Positions 50,401-58,278 of a DNA stretch of 64,000 bases are shown here, one piece after another; the first letter of the stretch is position 1; the number at the start of each line of letters is the position of its first letter. The notes beneath the pieces were generated by a model. The model worked only from the letters and a program-made list of their open reading frames with translations, did no database searches and was not told the origin of the DNA. This DNA is from Xanthomonas sp. (GTDB lineage: Bacteria; Pseudomonadota; Gammaproteobacteria; Xanthomonadales; Xanthomonadaceae), in NCBI GenBank assembly GCA_018262705.1, contig JADFDQ010000001.1, forward strand, positions 248,001-312,000, read 5' to 3'. The position numbers were made by a program, and so were the translations under genes.

Positions 50401-52573
50401 GGGCGGCACGGCCGTGGGCGCGAGCGCCATGGCGCCCTATGGCGCCGCGACCGTCACCAATGCCGCGGGCGGCAGCATCAACGCCTACGGCTACACCTCC
50501 GTCGGCGCGCTGGCCACCGGCTTCGACCTGTACTCGGTGGCCACGGTCAACAACGCCGGCAGCATCGACGCCTCGACCGCCGGTATCGGCTATGCGTTTG
50601 GCGCGGTTGGCGCGAACAAATACGGCAACGTGGTGATCAACAACGCGGCCACCGGGACGATCTACGCCTCCGGTGGCGCGCGGGCGGTCGGCGTCGCAAC
50701 CGGTGTGTCCGATGGCGACGCCACGGTCAACAACGCCGGCGCGATCCATGCCGGCAATAGCGATTTTGCCTATGGCGTGATGTTCGGCGGCGTGCTCGGC
50801 ACCAACACGCTGAACAATCTCGCCACCGGCGTGATCGAAGCCTACGGCGTCGACGGCACCGCGTTCGCGGTGGTCGGCGACGACGGCGTGGACGTGATCA
50901 ACAACGCCGGCAAGATCTACGGCGCGGTGTTGATGAACGGCGGAAACGACGTGTTCAACAACTTGGCCGGCGGCCTGTGGGACCTACGGGGCTACTCGGG
51001 TCCGACGAGCTATACCGATTTCGGTGACGGCGATGATTACCTGCTCAACCAGGGCACGATCAACGTTCACGAGAGCGCGATGGGCTTCGGCGCGGGCGAT
51101 GATCTGGCGGTCAATGACGCCAGCGGCCTGATCATGATGCGCTCCAGCCTGATCGACATGGGCACCGGCTACAACCTGTTCGAGAACTACGGCACGGTCG
51201 AGCTCCTGGGTCCGGCCAACGTGATCGACGGCGGCGTGTACGGGGTGGTGGCCAACGACGGCCTGCTTGATTTCCGCACCGGCAATCCGGTCGACGGCCT
51301 GACCGTCTACGGCACGTTCGCGGGCCACGGCGACATGGACATCGACGTGGATCAGCCGTCCGGCGCGTACGCCGGTGTCGCCGACACCCTGTACGTGGTG
51401 GGCGACATCGCCCCGACCACGGTGCAGACGGTGAACGTGGACCTGACGCCGCTGTTCCCGCAGACGGCCCACATGTCGATCCCGTTCGCGTGGGTGACCG
51501 GTGATTCGGTGGCGGGGAACTTCGTGCCGGGCACGCTGTACGGCTACAACCACCCGCTGAACTTCATCGACCTCGGGTTCACGATCGGCAGCGACATCGA
51601 CGCGACCAATGCGACCAATGACGTGTTCTCGATCGACCTCGACGTGAACGGCCTGAACGACACCGGTGCGATCGCGGTGCTGACGGCGCAGGGTGCGGCG
51701 AACTTCATGAACATGCAGGTGGGCACGTTCCGCCAGCGTCTGGGCGCAAACCCGTACGGCGATGCCGGCAAGGTGATGAGCGCGTTCGTGCGTTACTACA
51801 CCGATTCGGGCGACGTCAGCCCGGGCCACAACGCGTTCAACTTCGGTCAGGGCGGTCATTTCAACTACGACCAGTCGAGCTGGGGCACCGAGGTGGGCGT
51901 GAACGCGAACCTGTGGAGCAACCTCCATATGGGCGTGGTGCTGGGCAACGCGGATTCGCGTCAGCGCCTGCGTGACGGCGGCGTGGGCACCAACCGCTTC
52001 GACGGCATGACCTTCGGCATTTATGCGACCTGGTACACGCCGGAAGGCTGGTATATCGACTTCTCCGGACGGAAGATGGCGGCGGACGTGCGTTCAACCT
52101 CGGTCGCCGGAACGCTGCAGAGCCGGGTGCACACCAACGCGTGGAGCCTGGAAGGCGGCTACGAGTTCAAAGTCGGGAACATCAACATCGTTCCGCAGCT
52201 GCAGTACACCTGGACCCAGGTGGACGAAATCGATCCCTACCACGGCCAGCTGGTTGACCTGAATCTGGGCGGTGGCCACTACAACCGCGGTCGGATCGGC
52301 GTGGACTTCAACACGCAGATCGAGAGCGGGGACTTCCGCTGGACGCCGTACGGCTCGCTAAACTGGGTGAACAACTCGCGTGGCTCGACGGCCTACAACG
52401 TGGGTGGCATCTTCAACGGCGAAACGTGGGTGAATGGCAGCATGTTCATGGCCGAGTTCGGCGTGGGCATCGAGAAGGGCGGCTTCGGCTTCACGCTTGG
52501 CGGCACCTGGAGCGACGGCGGCAGCTACGACAGCGTGCTGGGCGGACAGGCGAGCTTCCGTTACTCCTGGTAA
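47429..52573 (+). CDS. giant repetitive autotransporter (type Va)
   Basis: 1,714 residues. A long basic signal segment ends in SVLAASALTLALGATSGTAS, cut near TASA. The passenger of about 1,350 residues is built of degenerate repeats of roughly 35-45 residues with recurring GDVTVTN, NNAG, ATGxIYAYG and AYGIxA motifs; it is rich in Gly, Ala, Asn and Tyr and probably forms a beta-helix. From about residue 1420 an autotransporter beta-barrel follows, with GxxxG-type beta strands, ending FRYSW with a terminal aromatic residue. No protease or lectin domain is seen, so an adhesin or surface-layer role is inferred. ATG at 47429 is preferred over 47405. A terminator follows. Confidence 0.88.
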   Translation: MNDNRNVTRSAKAIRSIKQSAMTRAVRSVLAASALTLALGATSGTASAAAHRVPMAHALQLQQAAINFAPLDDPSLVAGGLGGGIVPPAAPVMSLVTAGSWTTPGSASVTFIGPWSIYSNVDDAAAVYMNAGVDGILNLPAGSSASATTNGDYNAYGILATAGNTMTVNNGGGAYGIALGDGDAFGISAYGKYGATVNNSGSASAYTWGDGDATGISAVSYNGGSTINNTGAAHAYAYGDGDATAIYAFSFNGDATVDNSNHAHAATYGTGDATAIDAISLYGDATVVNSGMAIAFAYGSGDATAIHAYSKYGDVSVTNSDWVYAYAFTGDATGVDAYSYHGADVSVDNSGYVGAYSWAGVGVGIQAVGVDASVDVSNSGDIVAYGYLAAAGINAFSYAGDVTVTNAATGAIDVYSYNNAYGVRAVSANGNVTVTNDGTIDARSNYYAEGIHAYAAGDVTVTNTGDVTAYTHDGVLYTSQAIGISAVSPAGTVTVTNSGHAEGYAWQFGDGIGIYAVGIGGDVTVTNTATGDIYAYGWAGNAYGIQAVSINGDVTVQNDGTIDTHSYFFNGIGVYAYSDAGNVTINNTGSARGYTEDGSLGNAIGLSGVSNGGDVTVANDGHAEGFAYFYGNGIGILAVGYDNATVSNSATGTVYAYSFADSAIGAYAYGGVSAGVTNDGYVGAFSSMGLAYGVAAISGGDASVVNNGDVYVDGKYGSAALYAAGADAVATNSATGYLSATSKYGNAIGAQAYSLGGSATTTNAGLINAETTKYGGLAIGLYANAPGGTATGVNSGEIHASGLYGGAYGVGMAAGIFAYGDDVSVTNTATGTIYARGYGWAAGIEAGGIAGSTVAVDNAGLIQVASVDEAFGIYAYGDTVSVTNSGDLGATPYYAGYYNDAGIVAINGAAAGVYAYGYYDATIANTATGEINVYGYASAAGAIAQTNLGTATVNNAGSITSDSFGNAYGAVAASDFGDASVVNTGTIDVTAGGTAVGASAMAPYGAATVTNAAGGSINAYGYTSVGALATGFDLYSVATVNNAGSIDASTAGIGYAFGAVGANKYGNVVINNAATGTIYASGGARAVGVATGVSDGDATVNNAGAIHAGNSDFAYGVMFGGVLGTNTLNNLATGVIEAYGVDGTAFAVVGDDGVDVINNAGKIYGAVLMNGGNDVFNNLAGGLWDLRGYSGPTSYTDFGDGDDYLLNQGTINVHESAMGFGAGDDLAVNDASGLIMMRSSLIDMGTGYNLFENYGTVELLGPANVIDGGVYGVVANDGLLDFRTGNPVDGLTVYGTFAGHGDMDIDVDQPSGAYAGVADTLYVVGDIAPTTVQTVNVDLTPLFPQTAHMSIPFAWVTGDSVAGNFVPGTLYGYNHPLNFIDLGFTIGSDIDATNATNDVFSIDLDVNGLNDTGAIAVLTAQGAANFMNMQVGTFRQRLGANPYGDAGKVMSAFVRYYTDSGDVSPGHNAFNFGQGGHFNYDQSSWGTEVGVNANLWSNLHMGVVLGNADSRQRLRDGGVGTNRFDGMTFGIYATWYTPEGWYIDFSGRKMAADVRSTSVAGTLQSRVHTNAWSLEGGYEFKVGNINIVPQLQYTWTQVDEIDPYHGQLVDLNLGGGHYNRGRIGVDFNTQIESGDFRWTPYGSLNWVNNSRGSTAYNVGGIFNGETWVNGSMFMAEFGVGIEKGGFGFTLGGTWSDGGSYDSVLGGQASFRYSW

Positions 52574-52593
52574 GACGCAGGGTACCGAGTTGG

Positions 52594-52617
52594 GGGGCCC
52601 GGCACTTGCCGGGCCCC
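52594..52617 (+). terminator. Rho-independent terminator after the autotransporter
   Basis: Perfect 11-bp stem GGGGCCCGGCA / TGCCGGGCCCC around a 2-nt centre, 20 bp past the stop, followed by CTCTTGTCC with few Ts. It is a very stable hairpin with a weak T-run, so partial read-through into the next gene at 52647 is plausible. Confidence 0.7.
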
Positions 52618-52646
52618 TCTTGTCCCAACAGCAGTCTGGATGACAA

Positions 52647-53888
52647 GTGGCTAAAGACAAAAAGCAGAAAGATTCCAATGTCCAGTTCAACAAGGACAAA
52701 CCTGAACTGGACGTCGGACTGGACACGGTTGCAGCAGAATCCAGCGAATCTCCCAATGCTGAACAAGCTGCACCGGAACCGGCTGCAGGCCAACAGGAGC
52801 AGCAGCAGAAACCGAAAGATCTGACCCAGCTCAAGGTTGAAAAGAGCTGCTCACGCTCCCTCGCCGGCTGGCTTGGCCAGAACCGGCTGTCGCTGGCGAT
52901 CACCTCCTATCAGTCCGGCCGCATCTATCTCGTCGGTTCGGACAAGAACGGACGGGTGTCGTTTTTCGAGCGCATCTTTGAACGCGCCATGGGTGTGGTA
53001 GGAAACGCGCAGCGCATCTATCTGGGCGGCCTGTACCAGCTCTGGCGTTTCGAGAACGTGCTGCGGCCGAACGAGATCATCCACGGCCAATTCGACAAAT
53101 GCTACGTGCCGCGCAATGCACAGACCATCGGCGATCTGGACATCCACGAACTGGGTATTCGCAAGAATGGCCGGGTGGTGTTCGTAAACACCAAGTATTC
53201 CTGTCTGGCCGAACTGAGCCCGACGCACAGTTTCAAGGCGATCTGGAAACCCAAGTTCATCAGCAAACTGGCGCCCGAAGACCGCTGCCACCTCAACGGC
53301 TTGGCGATGGTCGACGGCGAACCCAAGTACGTGACGGCGGTGTGCAAGAGCGACAGCGTCGATGGCTGGCGCGAGCGCCGCCAGGACGGCGGCGTGGTGA
53401 TCGACGTCGAAACCGACGAGATCGTCTGCGAAGGTCTGTCGATGCCGCATTCGCCGCGCTGGCACAACGGCAAGCTGTGGCTGCTCAACGCCGGCACCGG
53501 CTACCTCGGCTGGGTCGATTTCGAGAAGAAAGCCTTCGTCCCGCACGCTTTCGTGCCCGGCTTCGCCCGCGGCCTGTCGATCCTCGGCAACGTCGCAGCG
53601 GTCGGCTTGTCCAAGCCGCGCAACCAGCGTTTTGAAGGCTTGCAGCTGGACGAGGAATTGAAGAAGCGCGATGCCGAGCCGTGGTGCGGGGTGCAGATCA
53701 TTTCGCTGGCCAACGGCGACGTACTGAACTGGATCCGCTTCGACGGCGACATTAGCGAGATCTTCGACATCAGCTTCTTGCCCAACGTCAAGCACCCGAT
53801 GATGATCGGCCTGCGCACCGCCGAGATCCGCGACCTCATCACCTTCGAATCCGACCTGCCCGCACCAGCAGAGGCCAAAACCGAATGA
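52647..53888 (+). CDS. TIGR03032-family protein (beta-propeller-like)
   Basis: 413 residues. A charged, low-complexity N-terminal tail (about 1-65, Glu/Gln/Lys/Pro-rich) precedes the TIGR03032 core. Typical stretches are LSLAITSYQSGRIYLVGSDK, FERIFERAMGVVG and LYQLWRFENVL, with repeated WHNGKLWLLNAGTGYLG-type blades. No signal peptide, so cytosolic. Family function is unknown. The start is GTG at 52647, because reading upstream enters the terminator. Its stop overlaps the next gene (ATGA). Confidence 0.87.
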   Translation: MAKDKKQKDSNVQFNKDKPELDVGLDTVAAESSESPNAEQAAPEPAAGQQEQQQKPKDLTQLKVEKSCSRSLAGWLGQNRLSLAITSYQSGRIYLVGSDKNGRVSFFERIFERAMGVVGNAQRIYLGGLYQLWRFENVLRPNEIIHGQFDKCYVPRNAQTIGDLDIHELGIRKNGRVVFVNTKYSCLAELSPTHSFKAIWKPKFISKLAPEDRCHLNGLAMVDGEPKYVTAVCKSDSVDGWRERRQDGGVVIDVETDEIVCEGLSMPHSPRWHNGKLWLLNAGTGYLGWVDFEKKAFVPHAFVPGFARGLSILGNVAAVGLSKPRNQRFEGLQLDEELKKRDAEPWCGVQIISLANGDVLNWIRFDGDISEIFDISFLPNVKHPMMIGLRTAEIRDLITFESDLPAPAEAKTE

Positions 53889-54346
53889 TCCGCAGCTTTT
53901 CTTTGACCGCTTTTGCCGTCGGCGCCCTCATCCTGGCGCCCGTTGCGAACGCCCAGACCCGTCCGGCAGGTACCACGGCTGCTCAAGCCCCCACCGTCGA
54001 CGAAGCCACGCGCACCTTCCGCGCCTGGGACAAGAACGGCGATGGGCAGCTGACCATGGCCGAATTCAGCGAGGGCTTCAAACGCGCCCAGGCCACGGTT
54101 CAAGCCGCCGCGAATCTGCGCCGCCAGTTTGCCGCGATCGACGCCAACCACAGCGGTGCCATTGATCCGACCGAATATCCGAATCTGGTTCTGATCAAGA
54201 ATGCCGGCCGCAACGCTCCGTCGCTGTCGCGCTTTGACGGCAACGGCAACGGCAAGCTGGAATTCAATGAATATGTGAAGCTGGTCGAGGCGCTTTCTCC
54301 GCGTCCGCAGGCCCAGCCGGCGGCGAGAGGTCAGGGACGCCGGTGA
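53885..54346 (+). CDS. exported EF-hand protein
   Basis: 153 residues. The signal peptide ends VANAQ. Three calcium-binding EF-hand loops are visible: DKNGDGQLTMAE, DANHSGAIDPTE and DGNGNGKLEFNE, each with acidic residues at positions 1 and 12. A Pro/Gln/Arg tail follows. It is probably a periplasmic or surface calcium-binding protein. It overlaps both neighbours by 4 bp, so it is translated as part of one unit. Confidence 0.88.
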   Translation: MIRSFSLTAFAVGALILAPVANAQTRPAGTTAAQAPTVDEATRTFRAWDKNGDGQLTMAEFSEGFKRAQATVQAAANLRRQFAAIDANHSGAIDPTEYPNLVLIKNAGRNAPSLSRFDGNGNGKLEFNEYVKLVEALSPRPQAQPAARGQGRR

Positions 54347-54915
54347 AAACGCAAATCGCCACCGTCTGGAAGCAGATGACCCCGGAATTGACCGAGGAGC
54401 TGGTTGCTTTCTGGAAGGACAACCAGGCCATCGAAAACGATGCGCAGGCCCGCCAGCGCGCGCAGCAGGCCGTGTGCACGTTGCGCGACGAAAGCGGCGC
54501 ATTGACCGGCGTGGCCACGGCCATCGTCAAGGTGCTTCCGCGCCTGCGCCAGCCGATGTACTACTACCGGATTTTCCTGGCGCGCTCGGTTCGTGGACAT
54601 GACACCTTCCTGCCCATGGTCGCCCACTCCAAGCAGACCCTGCACGAATACAACAAATGTCTGAAGCAGCCCGAGAGCCTTGGACTGTTGTTCGAGCTAG
54701 AAAACGGCAAGTTGGGCAAAGCCTATCCGCATGCCTACGAACCGACCTTCGATGCCACATTCATCGGCTACTCGCCGCGTGGCATGCAACTACGCGTTAC
54801 CTATTTTTCGAATGCTATGCTGCAGGCGCCGGCACGTCTCGCGGCCGCTAAGGGCGGTCGCGGCGCGGGCAGGATCACCAATCAAATAACCCCGGCACAG
54901 CAGCAGTCGGGCTGA
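54343..54915 (+). CDS. GNAT-fold-like protein of unknown function
   Basis: 190 residues, no signal peptide. The segment AVCTLRDESGALTGVATAIV followed by YYYRIFLARSVRGHDTFLPM resembles strands 2-4 and the cofactor-binding loop of GNAT acetyltransferases, but the RGxG loop is not intact. The assignment is therefore tentative and inactivity is possible. A basic Gly/Ala tail ends the protein. The start is GTG at 54343, overlapping the EF-hand stop. The metallopeptidase follows after 19 bp. Confidence 0.6.
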   Translation: MKTQIATVWKQMTPELTEELVAFWKDNQAIENDAQARQRAQQAVCTLRDESGALTGVATAIVKVLPRLRQPMYYYRIFLARSVRGHDTFLPMVAHSKQTLHEYNKCLKQPESLGLLFELENGKLGKAYPHAYEPTFDATFIGYSPRGMQLRVTYFSNAMLQAPARLAAAKGGRGAGRITNQITPAQQQSG

Positions 54916-54934
54916 TCACCACGGAGAGAGCACC

Positions 54935-56647
54935 ATGAAACATCAAGCCAGTCTGTTGTGTCTTGCTATCGCTTCCGCACTTGCCGTTCCGACCGCGCAG
55001 GCCGCCAATGCCAATCGTGCCGACGTGGTCAATCGCGTCAACGCGTTGATGAACGTCAATGCCACCGTTATCCACCGCGCCTCGGGTGATGCCCTGGTCG
55101 CACGCGATGTGATCGTTGATCGCAACGGCGCCGAGCACGTTCGCTATGACCGCACTTTCCGCGGCTTGCCCGTCATCGGCGGCGATTTCGTTGCACATTC
55201 GCGCAACGGTCGCCTCGACCGCGTCAGCCAGACCCTGCGCAGCGCAGTTCGTCCCAGCTTGAACGGCCGAATCACCCGCGACCAGGCCATCGTCGAAGCC
55301 GGTGCCCACTTCGGTACCCGTTTCGATGGCGTGCCCACCGCGCGCACCGTGGTCTATGCCCGCGGCGCCAGCCCGGTGCTGGCCTATGAAGTCGTCTTCA
55401 TCGGCACCAAGGCGGATCGCAGCCCGACTGAAATGCATTATTTCGTCGATGCCAACAGCGCCCGGATCCTGGACAAGTGGGACGGCATCCAGGCCGCCAA
55501 GCCCGGCCCGGGCCGCAACTGCCGCCTGTCCGGTCCCGCCGTGGGTACGGGCAACAGCCTGTTCCTTGGCGCGGTCACGCTGAATACCTCGCAGTGCCTG
55601 TCCCAGAATCAGTTCTCGCTGGTCGATACCACCCGCGGCAACGGCGAAACCCACGACATGCATAACGGCACGGCCGGCAACGGCACGCTGTTCACCGCAT
55701 CCAGCAATGTCTGGGGTAATTTCACCATGAGCGATCGGGCCACCGTGGCCGCCGACGCCCATTTCGGCATCGCGGCCACCTGGGACTACTACAAGAACAC
55801 CTTTGGTCGCAATGGCATCGCCAACGACGGCAAGGGTGCGCTCAGCCGCGTCCACGTGGGCAACAATTGGGTCAATGCGACCTGGAGCGATAGCTGCTTC
55901 TGCATGAGCTTCGGTGATGGCGATCCCAACGATTCCGCCGGCATGAACCAGCCGATCGTCGCGCTGGACGTGGCAGGCCACGAAATGACGCACGGTGTCA
56001 CCAGCCGTACGGCCGGGCTCATCTATAGCGGAGAATCCGGCGGTCTGAACGAGGCCACCTCCGACATCTTCGGCACCATGGTCGAGTTCTCGGTCAACAA
56101 CGCCGCCGACCCCGGCGATTACCTGATCGGCGAAAAAACGTTTGGAACCAACGACGGCACCAAGGCGCTGCGCTACATGTTCAAGCCCAGTCTGGATGCG
56201 TGGCTGTACGGCAATACGCCGGGCTATGTCTCCTGGGATTGCTACGGCCCCACCATCGGCTCGGCTGACGTTCACTTCTCGTCCGGTCCCGCCAACCACT
56301 TCATCTATCTGCTGTCGGAAGGCGCGGTGGTTCCGGCCGGGTTCGGTGCCGGAACGGATGCGAACCTCACGCCCAACGATCTGGTCTGCAACGGCAATAC
56401 CGGTCTGACCGCGATCGGCCGCACCAAGGCGGCGGCGATTTGGTACCGCGCATTGACGGTGTACATGACCTCGTCCTCGGGCTATGCCGACGCTCGTACG
56501 GCAACCCACTCTGCAGCGATCGATCTTTACGGGTCGGCTGAAGCCGCTGCTGTCGATGCCGCGTGGGATGCGATCAATGTGGGCAATCAGCCAATTGTTC
56601 AGGCACCGGCACCTGCACCGGCTCCGAACAATCGCCGGCGTCGTTGA
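54935..56647 (+). CDS. secreted M4-family (thermolysin-like) metallopeptidase
   Basis: 570 residues. A signal peptide (cut after AQA) is followed by an FTP/PepSY propeptide (to about 190). The catalytic domain has zinc-binding HEMTH in DVAGHEMTHGVTSRT, the third ligand Glu in GGLNEATSDIFG and the catalytic His in DVHFSSGPANHFIY. A Pro/Ala linker and an Arg-rich end (NNRRRR) complete it. It is likely secreted as a zymogen and self-processed. It lies 19 bp after the GNAT-like gene and is closed by a terminator, so it belongs to the same transcript. Confidence 0.94.
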   Translation: MKHQASLLCLAIASALAVPTAQAANANRADVVNRVNALMNVNATVIHRASGDALVARDVIVDRNGAEHVRYDRTFRGLPVIGGDFVAHSRNGRLDRVSQTLRSAVRPSLNGRITRDQAIVEAGAHFGTRFDGVPTARTVVYARGASPVLAYEVVFIGTKADRSPTEMHYFVDANSARILDKWDGIQAAKPGPGRNCRLSGPAVGTGNSLFLGAVTLNTSQCLSQNQFSLVDTTRGNGETHDMHNGTAGNGTLFTASSNVWGNFTMSDRATVAADAHFGIAATWDYYKNTFGRNGIANDGKGALSRVHVGNNWVNATWSDSCFCMSFGDGDPNDSAGMNQPIVALDVAGHEMTHGVTSRTAGLIYSGESGGLNEATSDIFGTMVEFSVNNAADPGDYLIGEKTFGTNDGTKALRYMFKPSLDAWLYGNTPGYVSWDCYGPTIGSADVHFSSGPANHFIYLLSEGAVVPAGFGAGTDANLTPNDLVCNGNTGLTAIGRTKAAAIWYRALTVYMTSSSGYADARTATHSAAIDLYGSAEAAAVDAAWDAINVGNQPIVQAPAPAPAPNNRRRR

Positions 56648-56701
56648 GTTCAGCAACGGCTCGCACCGGCCAAAGCATCGGTTGGTTCAAGCGTGATCAA
56701 C

Positions 56702-56727
56702 AAACGGCCCGCCTTGGCGGGCCGTTT
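56702..56727. terminator. Rho-independent terminator after the M4 peptidase
   Basis: AAACGGCCCGCC and GGCGGGCCGTTT pair perfectly over 12 bp with a 2-nt centre. It sits between the plus-strand peptidase (stop 56647) and the minus-strand tRNA repeat array, and could also stop transcripts coming out of the array. Confidence 0.8.
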
Positions 56728-56743
56728 GCATTGACGCATGAAA

Positions 56744-57089
56744 AAGCGGACGCGTTGGCGAACCACCGGTTCGCGCGTCCGGCGAACGCCCGAGCGCTGC
56801 GCGCGAGGGCCGGGAATCACGACAGGAAGCCATCCGTAGGATGGCGCGCCTGGAGGGGTAAGCGGACGCGTTGGCGAACCACCGGTTCGCGCGTCCGGCG
56901 AACGCCCGAGCGCTGCGCGCGAGGGCCGGGAATCACGACAGGAAGCCATCCGTAGGATGGCGCGCCTGGAGGGGTAAGCGGACGCGTTGGCGAACCACCG
57001 GTTCGCGCGTCCGGCGAACGCCCGAGCGCTGCGCGCGAGGGCCGGGAATCACGACAGGAAGCCATCCGTAGGATGGCGCGCCTGGAGGG
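56744..57089 (-). repeat. three tandem 116-bp repeats starting with the tRNA-Arg 3' end
   Basis: Read on the minus strand, the last 16 nt of the tRNA gene (57089-57074) are followed by a 100-nt spacer. The whole 116-bp unit is then repeated, with tRNA 3'-end copies at 56973-56958 and 56857-56842; the third unit ends near 56744. Units look identical where I compared them. Each spacer holds a strong hairpin, for example GGACGCG...CGCGTCC at 56748-56780. The period is not a multiple of three, so it is not a coding repeat. Confidence 0.92.
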
Positions 57090-57150
57090 ATTCGAACCCC
57101 CGACCAATGGCTTCGGAAGCCACTACTCTATCCGGCTGAGCTACAGGCGC
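57074..57150 (-). tRNA. tRNA-Arg (anticodon CCG)
   Basis: 77 nt with an encoded CCA. The acceptor stem GCGCCTG/CAGGCGC is fully paired with discriminator G. There is a D-arm GCTC...GAGT, an anticodon arm GTGGC-TTCCGAA-GCCAT with CCG anticodon, and a T-arm GGGGGTTCGAATCCCTC. It reads CGG codons, which are abundant in this GC-rich genome. The 3' 16 nt are repeated downstream (56744-57089). Confidence 0.97.
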
Positions 57151-57207
57151 GTTGAACGGATATTTTCGCACGATTGCACGCCCACGTGCGCCTGCTAGGC
57201 TAGCAGG

Positions 57208-58128
57208 ATGTCCCGGCGCGAGCTTGCAACTTCCGATGAAGGCGCCGCGCCGTGGCGCGAGAATCTGCGCGGCTACCGAGCGCTGGTCGGCGGCGATCAG
57301 GCGCTTGGGTGGCTGCTGGTGTTGTGCCCGGCCGGCTGGGCGCTCTGGTTGGCCGATCAAAAGCGGCCGTCTTTCACCCTCCTGGTTGCGTTCATCGCCG
57401 GCACGATTTTGCTGCGCAGCGCCGGTTTCATGATCGACGCGTATTTTGGCGCGCTGCTTGATGCGCGCGCCGGGCGCATCGCGCGTTTTCCGCCGGAATC
57501 CGAGCGCGTTGATCCGCGCGTGGCCGCGCTGCTGTGTGTGGTGCTTCTGCTGGTGGTTTCTTCGCTGGTTCTTGCCTTGAATCCGGCCGCAACCTGGTTG
57601 GCTGCATCGTGGGCGCTGCTGGCGTCGGGATACTGGCTGGTCAAGCGCCATATCTATCTGGCACAGGCTTATGTCGGCGTGCTTGCCAGTTGGGGCGTGC
57701 CGATGGCCTTTGCCGCGCTCACCGGCGCGGTTCCAACCTTGGGCTGGACGCTGTTCGTCGCCAGCGTTTTCTGGCTGACCGCCTGCGCGGCATGGCAGGC
57801 GATGGCGCAGCGCGATGACGATTTGCTGTCCGGCGCGAAGTCGCTGGCCATCTTGCTGGGCGAGGTGGATTTGATCGGGCAAGGGGTTTTGTATGCCTGC
57901 ATGTTCGTGGCGTTGATGCTGGTCGGACGCGATGCCCATCTGGGTGCGTGGTTCTGGGGCGGGTTGTTGCTGGCAATGGCGCTGGCTGGCAGGTGTCTGA
58001 AACTTGCGCGTCGGCGCGATCCGGAACGTTGCCTGCGCGCGTCGAGACTCAACGGCTGGATCGGAATGGCGATCTTCATCGGTCTTGTTTTGGACTTCGC
58101 GCTGCGTGCAACGACGGTGAACGCGTGA
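57208..58128 (+). CDS. UbiA-family protein with degenerate active site
   Basis: 306 residues, eight or nine membrane helices. The overall order (DQALGWLLVLCPAGWALWL, LLRSAGF, LVKRHIYLAQAYVGVL, GVPMAFAALTG, GAKSLAILLG) follows UbiA 4-hydroxybenzoate prenyltransferases. However, the first Asp-rich motif NDxxDxxxD reads D77-A78-Y-F-G81-A-L-L-D85. In the second motif the YD and D positions are replaced, leaving AQRDDD at 200-205. The Mg-diphosphate ligands are thus largely lost. It may be a pseudoenzyme or a changed activity; whether a true ubiA exists elsewhere cannot be seen. It starts 57 bp from the divergent tRNA. Confidence 0.78.
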   Translation: MSRRELATSDEGAAPWRENLRGYRALVGGDQALGWLLVLCPAGWALWLADQKRPSFTLLVAFIAGTILLRSAGFMIDAYFGALLDARAGRIARFPPESERVDPRVAALLCVVLLLVVSSLVLALNPAATWLAASWALLASGYWLVKRHIYLAQAYVGVLASWGVPMAFAALTGAVPTLGWTLFVASVFWLTACAAWQAMAQRDDDLLSGAKSLAILLGEVDLIGQGVLYACMFVALMLVGRDAHLGAWFWGGLLLAMALAGRCLKLARRRDPERCLRASRLNGWIGMAIFIGLVLDFALRATTVNA

Positions 58129-58153
58129 ACGCAAACAAGAGGCGGGGTTGCTA

Positions 58154-58227
58154 ATCGCGCCTCTCTGCCTGCGGCCTCGATGCGCTCCTACAAACGCGGC
58201 CTGCAAATGTGGCCTTGATGCGCTCCA
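58154..58227. repeat. degenerate GTAG-type palindrome remnants
   Basis: ATCGCGCCTC...GATGCGCTCCTAC (58153-58191) and a second partial GATGCGCTCC (58217-58227) resemble the half elements at 46431-46580 but with substitutions. They lie between the UbiA-like gene and the end of comF. Confidence 0.65.
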
Positions 58228-58278
58228 GGCAATTTCAACCGGGTTGCCGGCGGTTGTGACGAACAGAACGCGCACGCT

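Noticed and set aside
54875-56656. 593-codon minus-strand open frame opposite the M4 peptidase
   Set aside because: The plus strand carries HEMTH, GGLNEATSD and a signal peptide; the antisense frame has no recognisable feature.
56744-57089. CRISPR array
   Set aside because: Spacers and repeats are one identical 116-bp unit, only three copies, no cas genes, and each unit begins with a tRNA fragment.
56650-57107. Arg-rich peptides encoded in the tRNA repeat array, like E. coli Tpr
   Set aside because: The 116-bp period shifts frame at each unit and Arg-richness is expected from GC-rich sequence; no ribosome-binding site supports a start. Kept only as context for the repeat finding.
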